A DNA stretch of 64,000 nucleotides from Antedon bifida (GCA_963402885.1 OY727102.1:1550001-1614000), one strand, 5' to 3'; numbered from the stretch's first letter, positions 1 to 10,316 are shown. Made by a program: numbers and translations. The notes: a model not told the origin generated them from the sequence alone.

Positions 1-522
1 GGCTGGCCTCTAGGTAGTTAGGCCCGAACCGAGCCCAGCAGAGGCATATGCGCCATTCATTGGCCTTGCTTTATTGGCCTCTATTCTAAGCTGCTACCCT
101 AGAGTAGTAAGCCTACTAGCTAGCTTAGCCTTGTACTAACTAAGTAGGACATTGAATGAGTAATTTCTTAGTCAACATATGCCGACGGACTGCGAGGAGC
201 ACATTCACTGTACTGGACTGGAGGAAGGTGACTGGTCACTTGTTTGTTGCCTTTCCACTAACATGCACTTCCACTTCTCAAAATAAATACTGCGCATACT
301 AATAATTAGTAGTGTAGTAGATGTCAAAAAGGGGTTCAAATTAGATTAATTTGAACCCCTTTTTGACATCTACTAATTTGAACCCCTTTTTGACATCTAC
401 TACACTACTTCTAAACTTGTAAATATTTAAAAAATGTTTACATAGTATTTTCTTCTAAACAACAACTCCATAATGAATCAAGGTATTAATTATTGATGTT
501 TTTTGTATGACTTTTATTACAG
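1..522 (+). promoter_or_regulatory. SLC35B3 5' flank: probable promoter, 5' UTR exon and first intron
   Basis: The first 250 bases are clearly more GC-rich than the rest of the window. The SLC35B3 start codon lies one base after a splice acceptor (AG at 521-522), so an untranslated first exon must exist upstream. A possible donor is GAAG followed by gtgact near 225, but it is not a strong consensus, so the exact 5' exon is uncertain. No TATA box is obvious, as is usual for a housekeeping transporter. The interval also contains a perfect 36-bp inverted repeat (308-343 with 374-409), listed separately. The true transcription start could lie left of the window. Confidence 0.4.
308..409. repeat. 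Perfect 36-bp inverted repeat with an extra internal copy of one arm
   Basis: Bases 308-343 are the exact reverse complement of 374-409. A second direct copy of the right arm's first 28 bases fills the interval (347-374), so the left arm can pair with either copy. The arms contain AAAAAGGGGTTCAAATTA. It lies in the probable first intron of SLC35B3. It looks like a recent foldback duplication or a small foldback element; no terminal duplication of a known family was recognised. Confidence 0.9.
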
Positions 523-523
523 A

Positions 524-853
524 ATGTCCAGTCACTCTGTCCAGTCAAATAGACGCTACAATAATATTGAAAGTGGTTCCTTGCAAGTGCCATCAAATCG
601 ACAATTTATACAAGCCGCTAATTACCTAATGTCTTCTGGTGACCCACAAGCTTTGGACTTGACAAATCCAGCCACATATAACCAGCAATTTGCTGTGAAA
701 ATACCAAAAGAGACTGCTCAAAGTTCAAACTTATCAGACAATGAAAAATGGACAGTCATAGGCTTGCCAGTATATAAATGGCCTGTATGGTTGCAATTGT
801 TATTTTTAATTGGTGGAGTTTTTCTGTTTTATCTATTTTATGGATACTTGCAG
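524..853 (+). CDS. SLC35B3: SLC35B3 coding exon 1
   Basis: Acceptor TTTATTACAG at 513-522 and donor CAG|GTGATT at 853/854, ending in phase 0. It encodes residues 1-110: the polar N-terminus and the first membrane segment, ending YGYLQ. An upstream in-frame TTG at 503 lies in the intron and is not a start. Confidence 0.93.
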
Positions 854-3800
854 GTGATTATTATGACATATTAAACCATGATACTCTCAGGTGCTAAAGA
901 TTTTTGCTTTTGCTTGTTTTGATAATTTGCTTGGGTTGATTTCATTTACAATTTAAACCTATTCTTATTTTTTTAGGAGCTTATATTTCAATTGGATGGA
1001 ATTAAGCCGTATGGCTGGTTTCTCACTTTAGTTCAATTTGTATGTTACTCTTTGTTTGGGATGACTGACCTTAGTTTTAAACTAGATCGAAAACGAAAGT
1101 AAGTTATTTTTTTAAATATTATTCGAGTCAAGTGGTCAAATTTACCGTACCTAAAGATCCAACAACATCGGCAAGGGTTCGAGGCCGACTCGCTCCTAGT
1201 TCTCGGAAAGGACTATAAACCATAGGTCCAGTGTACACAGTTATAACCTGTGTGCACTTTAAAGAACCCAGTTCATTATTCGAAAAGAGTAGGGGGTTAC
1301 CCCGGTGAACTGGTTCACAAAATAGCCCCTGTATCCGGGGGATTACCACCTTTCTGATAGGACAGTGATTAATTCACTATTGGTAATCCTTGGCCACATT
1401 GCCTAAAGACATAAAATTAAAAAAATTAATTAAAAGAATCACTTCAAAATTATCTAATCTTCATTGTTTTTTCAATTTTCAAATGTGCCTGCAAAGAATA
1501 AATGAAACCAAATTAGCTAAAGTTTCCTATTCAAAGTAAACACTGTAACTGTTGTAACTAACATTTGGTAACAAATCTAATTTATCTTTTCAGAATACCT
1601 CTAAAAACATACTTACTTTTAGCATTTCTAACTGTATCTACAATGGGTCTATCAAATGCCTCTCTAGGATTTCTCAACTACCCAACACAAGTTATTTTTA
1701 AATGCTGTAAATTAATACCAGTTATGTTTGTAGGAGTCTTAATACAACGTAAGTGGCTTTTGTTTTAAAGATATTTAAAAAACTAGATTGTCAACTAGGA
1801 CAGAGGACTACTCAAAATGGGAACTGTATCCATAATTTAATATACAATAGCCAAAAACTTGAACGACACAATATTTCAGAAAATCTAGTTTTACAGAATG
1901 TATTTGTAGTACTCTGTACATCATAGCAAAATAACAATACTAAATTTCACTGCCGCATATGGACTTGTGGTGGTGGGCTTGTTCCTCAAAATCAACAAGC
2001 CCACCACCACCACAATAATATTCCCTCTCACTTTTTCATGACAAACTCATAACATTTTTCAAAGCGACAACTGTCAGAAACCCTGTTAAATTTTTTGCTT
2101 CTTGTATAGCCATTCCCACTCCCCAACATTCAAAATGTTGTATAGTCTGTATTCTTGGATAAGGACTATAAACCATATATGTCCAGTATACACATCTACC
2201 TCGTGTGCACTTTAAAGAACCTAGTAAATCTTTCGAGACGAGTAGGAGGTTACCCCGATGTACTAGTTGTCACTCACAGCCACTAATCGTAACTGGGCCC
2301 TCTGGGAGACCAGTCTTTGACTGAAGAGGTCACCCAGTATAAATAAATAAATAAAAAAATAACAATAATTTAATAAACTAATTACAGTACCAATGGTGTT
2401 ATGGCAATACATTTCCTCACCATTTAACTAAATTGAATCGCAAAAATAATACTTTATTTTCTCTTCAATACTGCAGGTAAGCGGTACGGGGTATTAGACG
2501 TCACTGCTCTACTATGTATGTCGTTGGGACTTGTTTTCTTTACATTAGCAGATAGTAAAGTGTCTCCTTCTTTTGATCAAACTGGTAGGTAGTATCATTA
2601 CACACAATTATGTATCGTTTTCTATTTTATTATTAAAAATGAATCTGTAAAGTTTGCAAATGTAACAAGGTTGAAAATGAATATCACTTTGTTTTAGTAT
2701 GTCCATACTACAACGAAATTAGACACTCCTTATTTAAACTTTATTACTTTAATCAACCAAAAAATAAAAGTTTATTTTACTAATGAAAAACAAAAAGAAA
2801 AAAGGTAATCAATAACCTGGTAAGATTTGCCTTTTTCGCATATAAAAATAAAACTAATTATTTTGCTGTTACTAAACTACTACTTAAATTTAACTATATG
2901 TATTATTATCTATTATTGTACTTGGGCCAGAGGCCTACATACTATTGAATAAATGAATGAATTACAAAATTACAACTTATATGCAGTACATCAAATGGGT
3001 AATAAGAACTAGAAATAGCATTGTTAGGGCTGTTTAATCCCTAAACACAATATAAACTTAAACAATAAAATATAGTACAGTAGTATAGTTTCTTTAAAAT
3101 CTGAAACCAAAGGATGTCCAGTTTTCTAAAATTTACCTTAAATTTGTTTTTGTTAGGAGTAATAATGATTTCTTTGGCATTGGGTGCTGATGCGGTGATT
3201 GGAAACGTTCAGGAGAAAACAATGAAAGCCTACAAAGCAACAAACACTGAAGTGGTACAGTCATTTTTTGTTTACACTGATACTTGTGAAATGCTAAAAA
3301 TTAAACAATCTGTTAAAACCGGTATTTAGATGGCCCTCATGCCACTGGTATTTAGATGGCCCTCATGCCACTGGTATTTAGATGGCCTCATGCCACTGGT
3401 ATTTAGATGGCCTCATGCCACTGGTATTTAGATGTCCTCATGCCACTGGTATTTAGATGGCCCTCATGCCACTGGTATTTAGATGGCCTCATGCCACTGG
3501 TATTTAAGCATTTGCAAAGATATCTTGCTTTCAATAAATTTAGTTATAGTGTCAATTTAAATTAATCAAATAGATCTTGAATGTATGTCTCTAGTTACTG
3601 TCAATTTATATTTTTAGTATTCTTTACGAGCACCGTCAGTCTACGTTTTTATTTTTGTCTTTAAACTGCTCAAGTATTATACGTATGAAATGACATTTTT
3701 GCCAAAATATATATATTTTTACCAATATTAAGAGGAATCTACAAACTAGAGTTACCAATATTTTATCTCTTTCTTACAGGTTCTATATTCATATGGCATA

Positions 3801-6051
3801 GGATGCGTGTACATATTTCTTGGCCTGTTGATACATGGTAGTTTCTTTAAAGCTTTTGCTTTCTTCTCTCAGCATCCATATGAGACGTTTGGTTATACCG
3901 TTGCATTTTCGCTCACTGGATATTTTGGCATCATGTTTGTACTTCAACTTGTACGTCAGTTTGGCGCCCTCACAGCTGTAACCAGTAAGTAAAAGATATG
4001 TGTGGTAAATGTTTAGAATTACAAACAAATGCAATAATGGTCTTTTTTGTCGGTTATTCAACTAAAAATGATCTTGTTTTGATTTTTATTTTCTAAGGAG
4101 GATAGATTTGAAACCAGATCAGTTTTCAAATGTACTTTAAAACTCTCAGTCATTTTGATACTCCATTATAACTTGCTTGTATGGACATTTTAAGTGCTTT
4201 GATTAAGGAAGAATAATTCAACCAAGTTAAGCACACACATACATGATGTTTAACAAGTTTTATAGGTTAATTAAGAGTTAGTAAAGCCAGTATCATGTAA
4301 TACAAACTTGTTTTAGTATCAACATTTCAGTTAATGTTCATTAACCCATAGAGATATTATAGAACCAAGAATAGCAGAAATAATTAACTTAACTAAGATA
4401 TGCTTCACTGCACAATGTTGCGCTTTTTGGATATTGATAATTTGAGACACTCTGTAAACAATAGGTTCATTGTATTAGCCTGGTAGATTATTCCAAGATT
4501 TAATTTCTTACATTTTCATTTCAACATTTGGTAGAATTTCATTTTTCAACTAATACTTGATATTTTAAAATACATTAAAGTTTTAAGGTCTTTTTTAAAA
4601 CTCCCATAATTGTGAATTTTTGATTGTGCGGAATGAATTTGAAACAATACTTTTCGTAAATGTTTATTAATAATTTATAAAATATATCTTTTCTCTTATT
4701 TCAGTTACAACTTGCCGTAAGGCTGTTACTATGGCCATGTCATTTTTATTCTTCGCAAAGCCATTCACAATTCAGTAAGTTATGCTTATATTTTCATATA
4801 CACTGTCTATAATTTCATTTTTAGAAAATCTAAAATTATTTTTTTAAAGTTGCACAATGTTCAAATCAAGTATGGAAAAGGAAAATTATGAAGAAATACC
4901 ATGTGCCATATTTGTCAAGGGAAAAACAATGAAAGTAACAATTGATTATCACCAGTCTTTGGTGGTCACAACCATACTATTCACAAAATCAGACTTTTGT
5001 CACAACCAGATGTTTGTAAAACAAATAACTTTTCTCAAAACCAGACTTTTCTCAAAACCAGACTGTTGTCACATCCAGACTTTAAAACTTAGACTGTTGT
5101 TACAACCAGACTTTTGTTAAAACTTAGAATGTTTTCACAACCAGACTTTTGTTAAAACTAAGACTGTTGTCACAACCAGACTTTTGTTAAAACTTGGACT
5201 GTTGTCACAACCAGACCTTTGTCAAAACATGACTTTTGTCACAACCAGACTTTTGTTAAAACTTAGACTGTTGTCACAACCAGACTTTTGTCACAACCAG
5301 ACTTTTGTTAAAACCAGACTTTTGTCAAAACTAGACTTTTGTCAAAACCAGACTTTTGTCAAAACTAGACTTTTGTCAACTCTAGACTTTTGACAAAACT
5401 AGACTTTTGTTAAAACTTAAACTGTTGTTACAACCAGAATTTTGTCGAAACAACAACTTTTTTCAAAATAAAACTTTTGTCATAATCAGACTTTCGTCAC
5501 AACCACACTTTCACTAATCAAAACCTAAACAAAAAATCTCTTCTCAAAACTAGATTGTTCACACAACCAGAAGTTTTTAAAAACCCAGACTTTAGTAAAA
5601 ACCTGACTTCTAGTAAAAATCAAAATTTAACTTTTTCCAATATTCTATGTTCGGAACAGAATATAGTTGTATTGTAAATGCAAGATAATTTTTCCACGCT
5701 TATATCATTACCACATTGCGTTTTGATTGATAACAGCATGACAAGTAGGAGAGTTAAATGGTTTTTGTAACCAAATCTGTTTTAGCCAACAAGGATCATA
5801 AACTAATAATATACAGCTTTTATAGCTAAGATATTTTAGAAATCTTTAATATAACTTAATTTTAATATTAATGATTGTCTTTTTTACTTAGGTATGTTTG
5901 GTCTGGTTTGATAGTTCTCTTTGGTATTTTTTTAAATGTATACAGCAAAAATAAACGGTCAATGGATCAATGGTTTGCCAATCATATAAGAGAGTTTATG
6001 ATATCACATCAGAAAGGAAAAATAAGTAGAGGCCCGGAACTACAGGTGTAA
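524..6051 (+). CDS. SLC35B3: Adenosine 3'-phospho 5'-phosphosulfate transporter 2 (Golgi PAPS transporter), complete, 8 coding exons
   Basis: Family role: a multi-pass Golgi nucleotide-sugar-type transporter that moves the sulfate donor PAPS from cytosol to Golgi lumen for sulfation of glycans and proteins. Coding exons are 524-853, 977-1098, 1594-1748, 2477-2584, 3157-3254, 3780-3984, 4705-4774 and 5892-6051. Junction phases agree throughout and give 415 codons plus TAA. Seen in the protein: a polar cytosolic N-terminus (residues 1-80), a first hydrophobic segment near 85-107 ending FYGYLQ, then conserved SLC35B blocks including STMGLSNASLGFLNYPTQ, VIFKCCKLIPVM, DAVIGNVQEK, SLTGYFGI, FFAKPFTIQYVWSG and FLNVYSKN. 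These match the vertebrate SLC35B3 protein as I remember it, including the residues around the splice junctions. Length is close to the human protein (about 400). The start is the first in-frame ATG after the acceptor. The nearest paralogue is SLC35B2, but the GYLQELIF and LNYPTQVIFKCCKLIPVM blocks favour B3. Confidence 0.95.
977..1098 (+). CDS. SLC35B3: SLC35B3 coding exon 2
   Basis: Acceptor TTTTTTTAG at 976 and donor AAA|GTAAGT after 1098, ending in phase 2. It encodes ELIFQLDGIKPYGW and the second membrane segment through DRKR. Confidence 0.93.
1205..1345 (+). repeat. SINE-like dispersed repeat, copy 1 (SLC35B3 intron)
   Basis: Shares an ordered set of blocks with 2155-2360: AAGGACTATAAACCATA, GTGTGCACTTTAAAGAACC, then GAGTAGGGGGTTACCCCG. 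The block order resembles SINE central domains seen in several marine invertebrates, but I cannot name the family. The short reading frame on the minus strand (1128-1349) is an artefact of this element. Confidence 0.65.
1594..1748 (+). CDS. SLC35B3: SLC35B3 coding exon 3
   Basis: Acceptor CTTTTCAG at 1593 and donor AAC|GTAAGT after 1748, ending in phase 1. It carries the most conserved block of the family (SNASLGFLNYPTQ and VIFKCCKLIPVM). Confidence 0.95.
1965..2015 (+). other. Intronic GC-rich hairpin
   Basis: TTGTGGTGGTGGGCTTGTT (1965-1983) pairs with AACAAGCCCACC...CACAA (1994-2015) across a 10-base loop, with one three-base bulge. It stands out in an AT-rich intron. It could be a foldback relic or a small structured RNA in the SLC35B3 pre-mRNA; there is no evidence of processing. 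Confidence 0.7.
2155..2360 (+). repeat. SINE-like dispersed repeat, copy 2 with AATA tail
   Basis: The second copy of the 1205-1345 element, with the same blocks in the same order (AAGGACTATAAACCATA, GTGTGCACTTTAAAGAACC, TAGGAGGTTACCCCG). It ends in an (AATA)n-type A-rich tail at 2338-2360, as expected for a retroposed SINE in + orientation. The divergence between the copies is large enough that both are old. Confidence 0.65.
2477..2584 (+). CDS. SLC35B3: SLC35B3 coding exon 4
   Basis: Acceptor ATACTGCAG at 2476 and donor ACTG|GTAGGT after 2584, ending in phase 1. It encodes RKRYGVLDVTALLCMSLGL and FFTLADSK. A second GT four bases on (2589) would break the frame into exon 5, so 2584 was chosen. 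Confidence 0.92.
3157..3254 (+). CDS. SLC35B3: SLC35B3 coding exon 5
   Basis: Acceptor TTTTTGTTAG at 3156 and donor GTG|GTACAG after 3254, ending in phase 0. It encodes VIMISLALGADAVIGNVQEK and the following loop. A minisatellite starts 66 bases past the donor. Confidence 0.92.
3321..3506 (+). repeat. Minisatellite, 25/26-bp unit, about 7 copies
   Basis: Units start GGTATTTAGATGG and end CATGCCACT. Seven full copies alternate between 25 and 26 bases (CCC versus CC) and are followed by a partial copy. It lies in the intron after SLC35B3 coding exon 5. The near identity indicates recent expansion. Confidence 0.95.
3780..3984 (+). CDS. SLC35B3: SLC35B3 coding exon 6
   Basis: Acceptor TTTCTTACAG at 3779 and donor ACCA|GTAAGT after 3984, ending in phase 1. 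It encodes VLYSYGIGCVYIFLGL and SLTGYFGIMFVLQL, two or three membrane segments. Overlapping minus-strand frames here are shadows. Confidence 0.93.
4705..4774 (+). CDS. SLC35B3: SLC35B3 coding exon 7
   Basis: A short 70-base exon: acceptor TTATTTCAG at 4704, donor TTCA|GTAAGT after 4774, ending in phase 2. It encodes TTCRKAVTMAMSFLFFAKPF, matching the family block TTGRKAMT...FFAKPF. Confidence 0.93.
4975..5640 (+). repeat. Degenerate tandem repeat, about 17-bp monomer, in SLC35B3 intron
   Basis: Dozens of imperfect copies of AAAACCAGACTTTTGTC and variants (TTGTCACAACCAGACTT, TTAAAACTTAGACTGTTG). The frames that run through it read as repetitive peptide (QPDFCHNQTF-like) and are not genes. It occupies about 0.65 kb of the intron between coding exons 7 and 8 and decays toward the right end. 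Confidence 0.92.
5892..6051 (+). CDS. SLC35B3: SLC35B3 coding exon 8 with stop codon
   Basis: Acceptor TTTACTTAG at 5891; it begins in phase 2 and ends in TAA at 6049-6051. It encodes YVWSGLIVLFGIFLNVYSKN, the last membrane segment, then a charged cytosolic tail ending GPELQV. The final 80 or so coding bases begin a tandem duplication that continues into the 3' UTR. Confidence 0.93.
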
Positions 6052-6310
6052 TTCACAAATAAGTAATTTGTATACAGGAGTTTGTAGGGATTGGTTTACC
6101 ATCATATAAGAGAGTTTATGATATCACATCAGAAAGGACAAATAACTAGAGGCCTGGAAATACAGGTGTAACTCATAAATAGGTAATTTGTATACAGGTG
6201 TTGCTAGGGATGGCTTGCAAATTAACAGAGTTCATGATATCGAATCAGAAAGGAGGCCGGTAAATACAAGTGTAACGCACAAATATGTAATATGTATAAA
6301 TGAGTTTAGT
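5965..6310 (+). repeat. Triplicated 3' end of SLC35B3 (about 120-bp tandem units)
   Basis: Three head-to-tail copies start at about 5971, 6092 and 6211. The first contains the last coding codons, the stop codon and the start of the 3' UTR. The second repeats AGAGAGTTTATGATATCACA, CAGAAAGGA, TAGAGGCC, TACAGGTGTAA and GTAATTTGTATACAGG almost exactly. The third is more diverged. Only copy 1 is translated; copies 2 and 3 are in the 3' UTR. Confidence 0.93.
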
Positions 6311-6870
6311 TTTGGTTTAAAAAACCGTATTTTAAAAGCATATTTTAAAAGCATATCTGCCTTCCATGTTATCCAGGTTTGAAAACAAAGACCGCCCTCT
6401 ATATTTCCAAAGCCACAGATAGTAGGCCCTCTACAGTCCCACAGCCAAGCAATCCACTTGCTCTTAAATAGTGTAATTTACTCTTCCTTGGTAAATCCTA
6501 CTATTTTTCCAGCTCCTTGTTATGTACATGGCACAAACAGCCAAAATGATCTAATACTCCAATATCAGACACTCAGTGCCTTATTGCTTTCTGTATAAAT
6601 CCCTTTATCAGCCGCCAGTATTCCAATAGATTGCCTACTTTTTTACTCTGTCTATATCTGTCTACTTTTTATTCTATTTTCTCCATAATGGAAATAACTC
6701 ATTTATCAACAATTATGTTAAGGCTTTACAGAATTCAGTGTTTTCTATTGCCATCTAACCATGTAGTATTTAGAAACTTTTTCTATCTATGTATTTTCAT
6801 TGTGTGTATTCATTTATTGATTAAATGGAATACTACACAGTATTTATATTTTCAATAAAATTAGGTATTT
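6052..6870 (+). other. SLC35B3: SLC35B3 3' UTR
   Basis: Follows the TAA at 6049-6051. The first canonical AATAAA downstream is at 6854-6859, followed by a U-rich stretch (6879-6888), which would give a 3' UTR of about 0.8 kb. A second AATAAA is at 6897-6902. The open frames at 6188-6382 and 6631-6858 lie in this UTR and look non-coding. Confidence 0.6.
6854..6859 (+). terminator. Polyadenylation signal AATAAA for SLC35B3
   Basis: Canonical hexamer with a run of T about 20 bases downstream, the first such signal after the stop codon. A second hexamer at 6897 could be used instead. Confidence 0.5.
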
Positions 6871-8690
6871 TATGACTCTTTTTTTTTACTATTTTGAATA
6901 AATTATAATTGAGATTAAAGATAATTTTTAAGTAAACATATTCTTTCAAGTCAATAATTGTGTTACAGTTCAACTAGCATGTGTTTCACGTTTTAATAGT
7001 CATTAAAGAACGCGGAATTAATGAAAATAAAATGAAATATTATATAGTGTTTTTATATAAATTATAAATGCAGTATTGGTGGTCGAGTTTTATACTTATG
7101 ATATCAAATCATTACTTATGTCCTTTCATTGTTTGTTCCCATCATTTGTAAATAAACAAAACAAAATCAATTTATATTTTAGCTAAACAAAACATTTCCT
7201 TTGACTTACATTTGAGGGAGCTAGTTAGTATCGTGTTAAAGGGTAGCTTTAAAGTTTTATATGATACTGGACATAGGCCTAATGCCATTTTGTGGAGATA
7301 CAGTACAGAGAATAGTGTGAGTTATTCAAATTAGGCAAATAACGTTCCCGTTGCGGCTATTTAAATGACGAAATAATATGTAGTAGTTGAGCTTAGTTCA
7401 AACCTCTATAATTGCATTAGTTACATTTAGCCATACCACGCATATAAACACGTATCAGAAGAACTGTGCACAAATTCCGATAGTACGTGGTTACACGAGT
7501 CGAGAAAACGTACAGCATCGTAAAAAACATGGAGTAATCTGCGTCAACTCACGCGCAATAATCACAATTTCGTGTACACACACTTCTTGTAATACCCACT
7601 AGGTGATAATAAAATGTTCAGATTTTATGTAAATTATCTAATGATTATTCGACTTCAACCAGAGCAAGATAATTCAAATGCATATCAAGAAAATGTGCAC
7701 CTTTAAGCATACATTATTTTATTGAATGAATCAAGGAACAATTTTTAATGCCAAGCAAAAATAATTTAATGATACTCCAAAGAAACTCTAACCACCATTT
7801 TGATTATACGTCACATCATCTGGACGATATGTGTAAGGTTACAAAAAATAAGCCAATGTAAACATCTCGCATCATAACATGTTTAAATTCAAATGGATTT
7901 GGACAAAATAGCATTGTCCACTAAGATCAATCTGCGCATGTGTGAATTTTTCGCAAAACATTTTGTCATAATAAGTGTCAACTGAATCTTAAGAGAAAAC
8001 TGCTTTTAAACGTTTCATTAATTCAAATGCTGCATAAAGATTTCGAAAAGATTACTATTAAAATCAGATTTAATGAGAAATTTTATTAAAACTTGATAGT
8101 CATAAATAAAACAAGTTAATTCGTGGTTTTATTTTATTCATCGATTTTGTATTCATTAATTTTGACTACTTTACAGTTTTAATGGTGTATAAAATCAGTT
8201 TAAGATTGATAGGTTCATAATCTTATATAAATCGTTAACCTTCTTGCCATCACCTTTCAAAAAATCTGAATAAAAAACACCTTGTTTATACAACATCACA
8301 AAATAGTTCTATGTTAGGTTGTCTTTAAACTTTAGAGTCAAATTTATTAAACATTTTAGCAACAAAATCATCTTAACTTTGTTCAATGATTTTGCTTATG
8401 TTAGTTCATCAGTTCAGAAAATAATAATATTTCGTTTTATATCTTAGAAAATTCCTAAAATAAACAGATGGTTTGAAAAAGCCCTGGTTTTAAACTTCGT
8501 TTCTATTTTACATCTTGGAACAGGTGTATTATAATCCCTATCAACAGTATGGCGTGCTATCTTCGCATTAATAACCTAAATAGCATAAACGATGATTTTG
8601 TTCATACTAAGATAATATTATTTATTTTGTTAGGAATTAATTTTAGTAGCATTTTGGTTTTTTTTGTTCACAAGTTGTTGTTTTGTTTTG
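6871..8690. other. Intergenic, AT-rich, no gene seen
   Basis: No frame with coding character and no splice-bounded exon found. The frame at 7387-7602 starts from TTG and has no recognisable content. No clear repeats until the retroposon tail near 8697. Confidence 0.6.
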
Positions 8691-8696
8691 TTCATT

Positions 8697-8743
8697 AGGC
8701 GCTATATAAATCCAGGATATTATTATTATTATTATTATTATTT
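8697..8743 (+). repeat. Retroposon 3' end: GCGCTATATAAAT plus TTA microsatellite
   Basis: AGGCGCTATATAAATCC followed by about eight TTA repeats. The combination is a familiar 3' end of LINE-derived SINEs and LINEs in marine invertebrates. The 5' body is not recognisable, so the extent is uncertain. Confidence 0.6.
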
Positions 8744-8754
8744 ATCCCAGTCAA

Positions 8755-8983
8755 CTTTTGTTTTGTCCCTCTGAAAAAAAATTTTTTGTTGTTGAATATG
8801 CCATTTGATGTCACATAATAGTTATCCACTTTGAACAAAAATTGAATCGAACACAAATTTATTTACCTTTACCTTTTTATGGAAGGGATTAGGCCTAACT
8901 TTATTAAAACTACAAAATAACCTATTCAAAGTCTGATCAAATTAATCTTCATTTTTCATGTTTTTAGGGACAATACATCTTTA
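8755..8983 (+). mobile_element. MITE family B, copy 1
   Basis: Carries the internal blocks GTTGTTGAATATGCCATTT, CATAATAGTTATCCACTTTG, ACTACAAAATAACCTATTC and AATCTTCATTTTTCATG, and ends GGGACAATACATCTTTA. The 5' terminal repeat is degenerate (TTGTTTTGTCCCTCTG). Non-autonomous; no transposase. Confidence 0.8.
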
Positions 8984-9364
8984 AGAGATTGTTCGTAGTA
9001 TGTGCGTTATTTAAGATCATGGTTCGCTTCCTTTGCGATGTTGGCCTACAGAGATAATTGCTATTAATGAATGTAGTTGAAGTAGAGCTCAAAGGAACTG
9101 AATAATCGATTGGAAATCAGAAAACTACAAAAGAAATAGTTTAATTATGATTTTCCGCTTTTCTGAGTATTGATCTTGTTAACAACTGCGTCGATAGAAC
9201 CAAGCGATGACGAAAGTCTTATAGCGTTTGATCCCGACTCGTATTTCTCTTAATTAATCCTGTAAGCAACTTGATTGAATATGAATTAAATCGCAAATAA
9301 TTCTGTTTGTTTTGGACAGCTCGTTGTCTTGTTGTCAGTGCGTGCCGAATAATAATAGTGCAAT

Positions 9365-9716
9365 TTCACAGCTGTAGTTGACAGTTGTCCACTGTGGGTT
9401 TAATACTTCTACTACAGTGCTACGCCGATGTGTATTGGATTGCAAGCTATGGTGATTTTGTAATAATAAAAGAAAAGACTATACTTATAATTAACACACC
9501 CCGCCCCCCACCCCCTTCTTTTTCTCCTCACCAAAGCATATTTACTACGAATATTAAAAAAGAATTGAAATGTCCACTGTGGGTTTAATACTACCATGTG
9601 TATTGGATTGCAGGCTATGATGATTTTGTAATGATAAAAGAAAAGACCATAGCAATAATGAATCTATCCCCTTTTTTCACAGCTGTAGTTGAAACGTCCA
9701 CTGTATATTTAAAAAG
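9365..9716 (+). repeat. Local tandem duplication (period about 185 bp, third partial copy)
   Basis: TCCACTGTGGGTTTAATACT recurs at 9388 and 9573, followed in both by GTGTATTGGATTGCA, GCTATG and GATTTTGTAAT. CACAGCTGTAGTTGA recurs at 9367 and 9679. Short open frames on both strands here are repeat artefacts. Confidence 0.85.
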
Positions 9717-9829
9717 AAAAGGTGAATAAAAAAGATGGCGTACGGTAGGCCTACACTTGGGGTTTAGCATGGTTATAGATCGGTAATGATACGCCCTCAT
9801 TAGTACAGTACAGTTTCAATGCACTTCTA

Positions 9830-9991
9830 AAGCTCTTTCTACACTATCAAACTTTATGTGACAAAACAATGTGATGTGCGGATATATGGACATGAAGATG
9901 TAATATCACTACCATGTTTGGGCATATCTGTACCATATTTGGCACATCACACTATTTTTGTCAAACTAGTTTGATAGTGTAGACAGAGCTT
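9830..9991 (+). mobile_element. MITE family A, copy 1 (complete)
   Basis: Terminal inverted repeats AAGCTCTTTCTACACTATCA and TGATAGTGTAGACAGAGCTT, flanked by TA dinucleotides (9828-9829, 9992-9993), which fits Tc1/mariner-type insertion. The internal part has GATGTG, CATATATGGACATGA and TATCACTACCAT blocks. 162 bp, no coding capacity. Confidence 0.93.
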
Positions 9992-10316
9992 TACTTAATA
10001 CAGTATAACGATATTAAATACAGTGATTCATTAGATGACAAACTACAATCAATACTAATCAAGTTACTGGCTATTTCATAATTAAATAAAAACGAACAAA
10101 TGAAGGAAAACAAGCTATATTTACGGTGTTAACGCTAACTGCCTAATGTCGACATTCCATCTATTATAATAACCTAGGCCTGCTGCTGTTGTTTTGATCG
10201 AAATATAGTAGACCTACTAATTCAAATCATTTATTTATTCATTCTTTTAATTTTTATTTCAAAATGTATGTATCTGTGATTTACGGTAATACAAATATAA
10301 TAGTAATAATAACAGT

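Noticed and set aside
1128-1349. 73-codon minus-strand frame
   Set aside because: Overlaps a SINE-like repeat in an intron; no ATG-supported gene structure.
4857-5393. Two Cys/Leu-rich repetitive frames
   Set aside because: Translation of the 17-bp intronic tandem array in SLC35B3.
3321-5640. Regularly repeated units considered as a CRISPR array
   Set aside because: The units are contiguous or near-contiguous minisatellites without unique spacers, in the introns of an animal gene.
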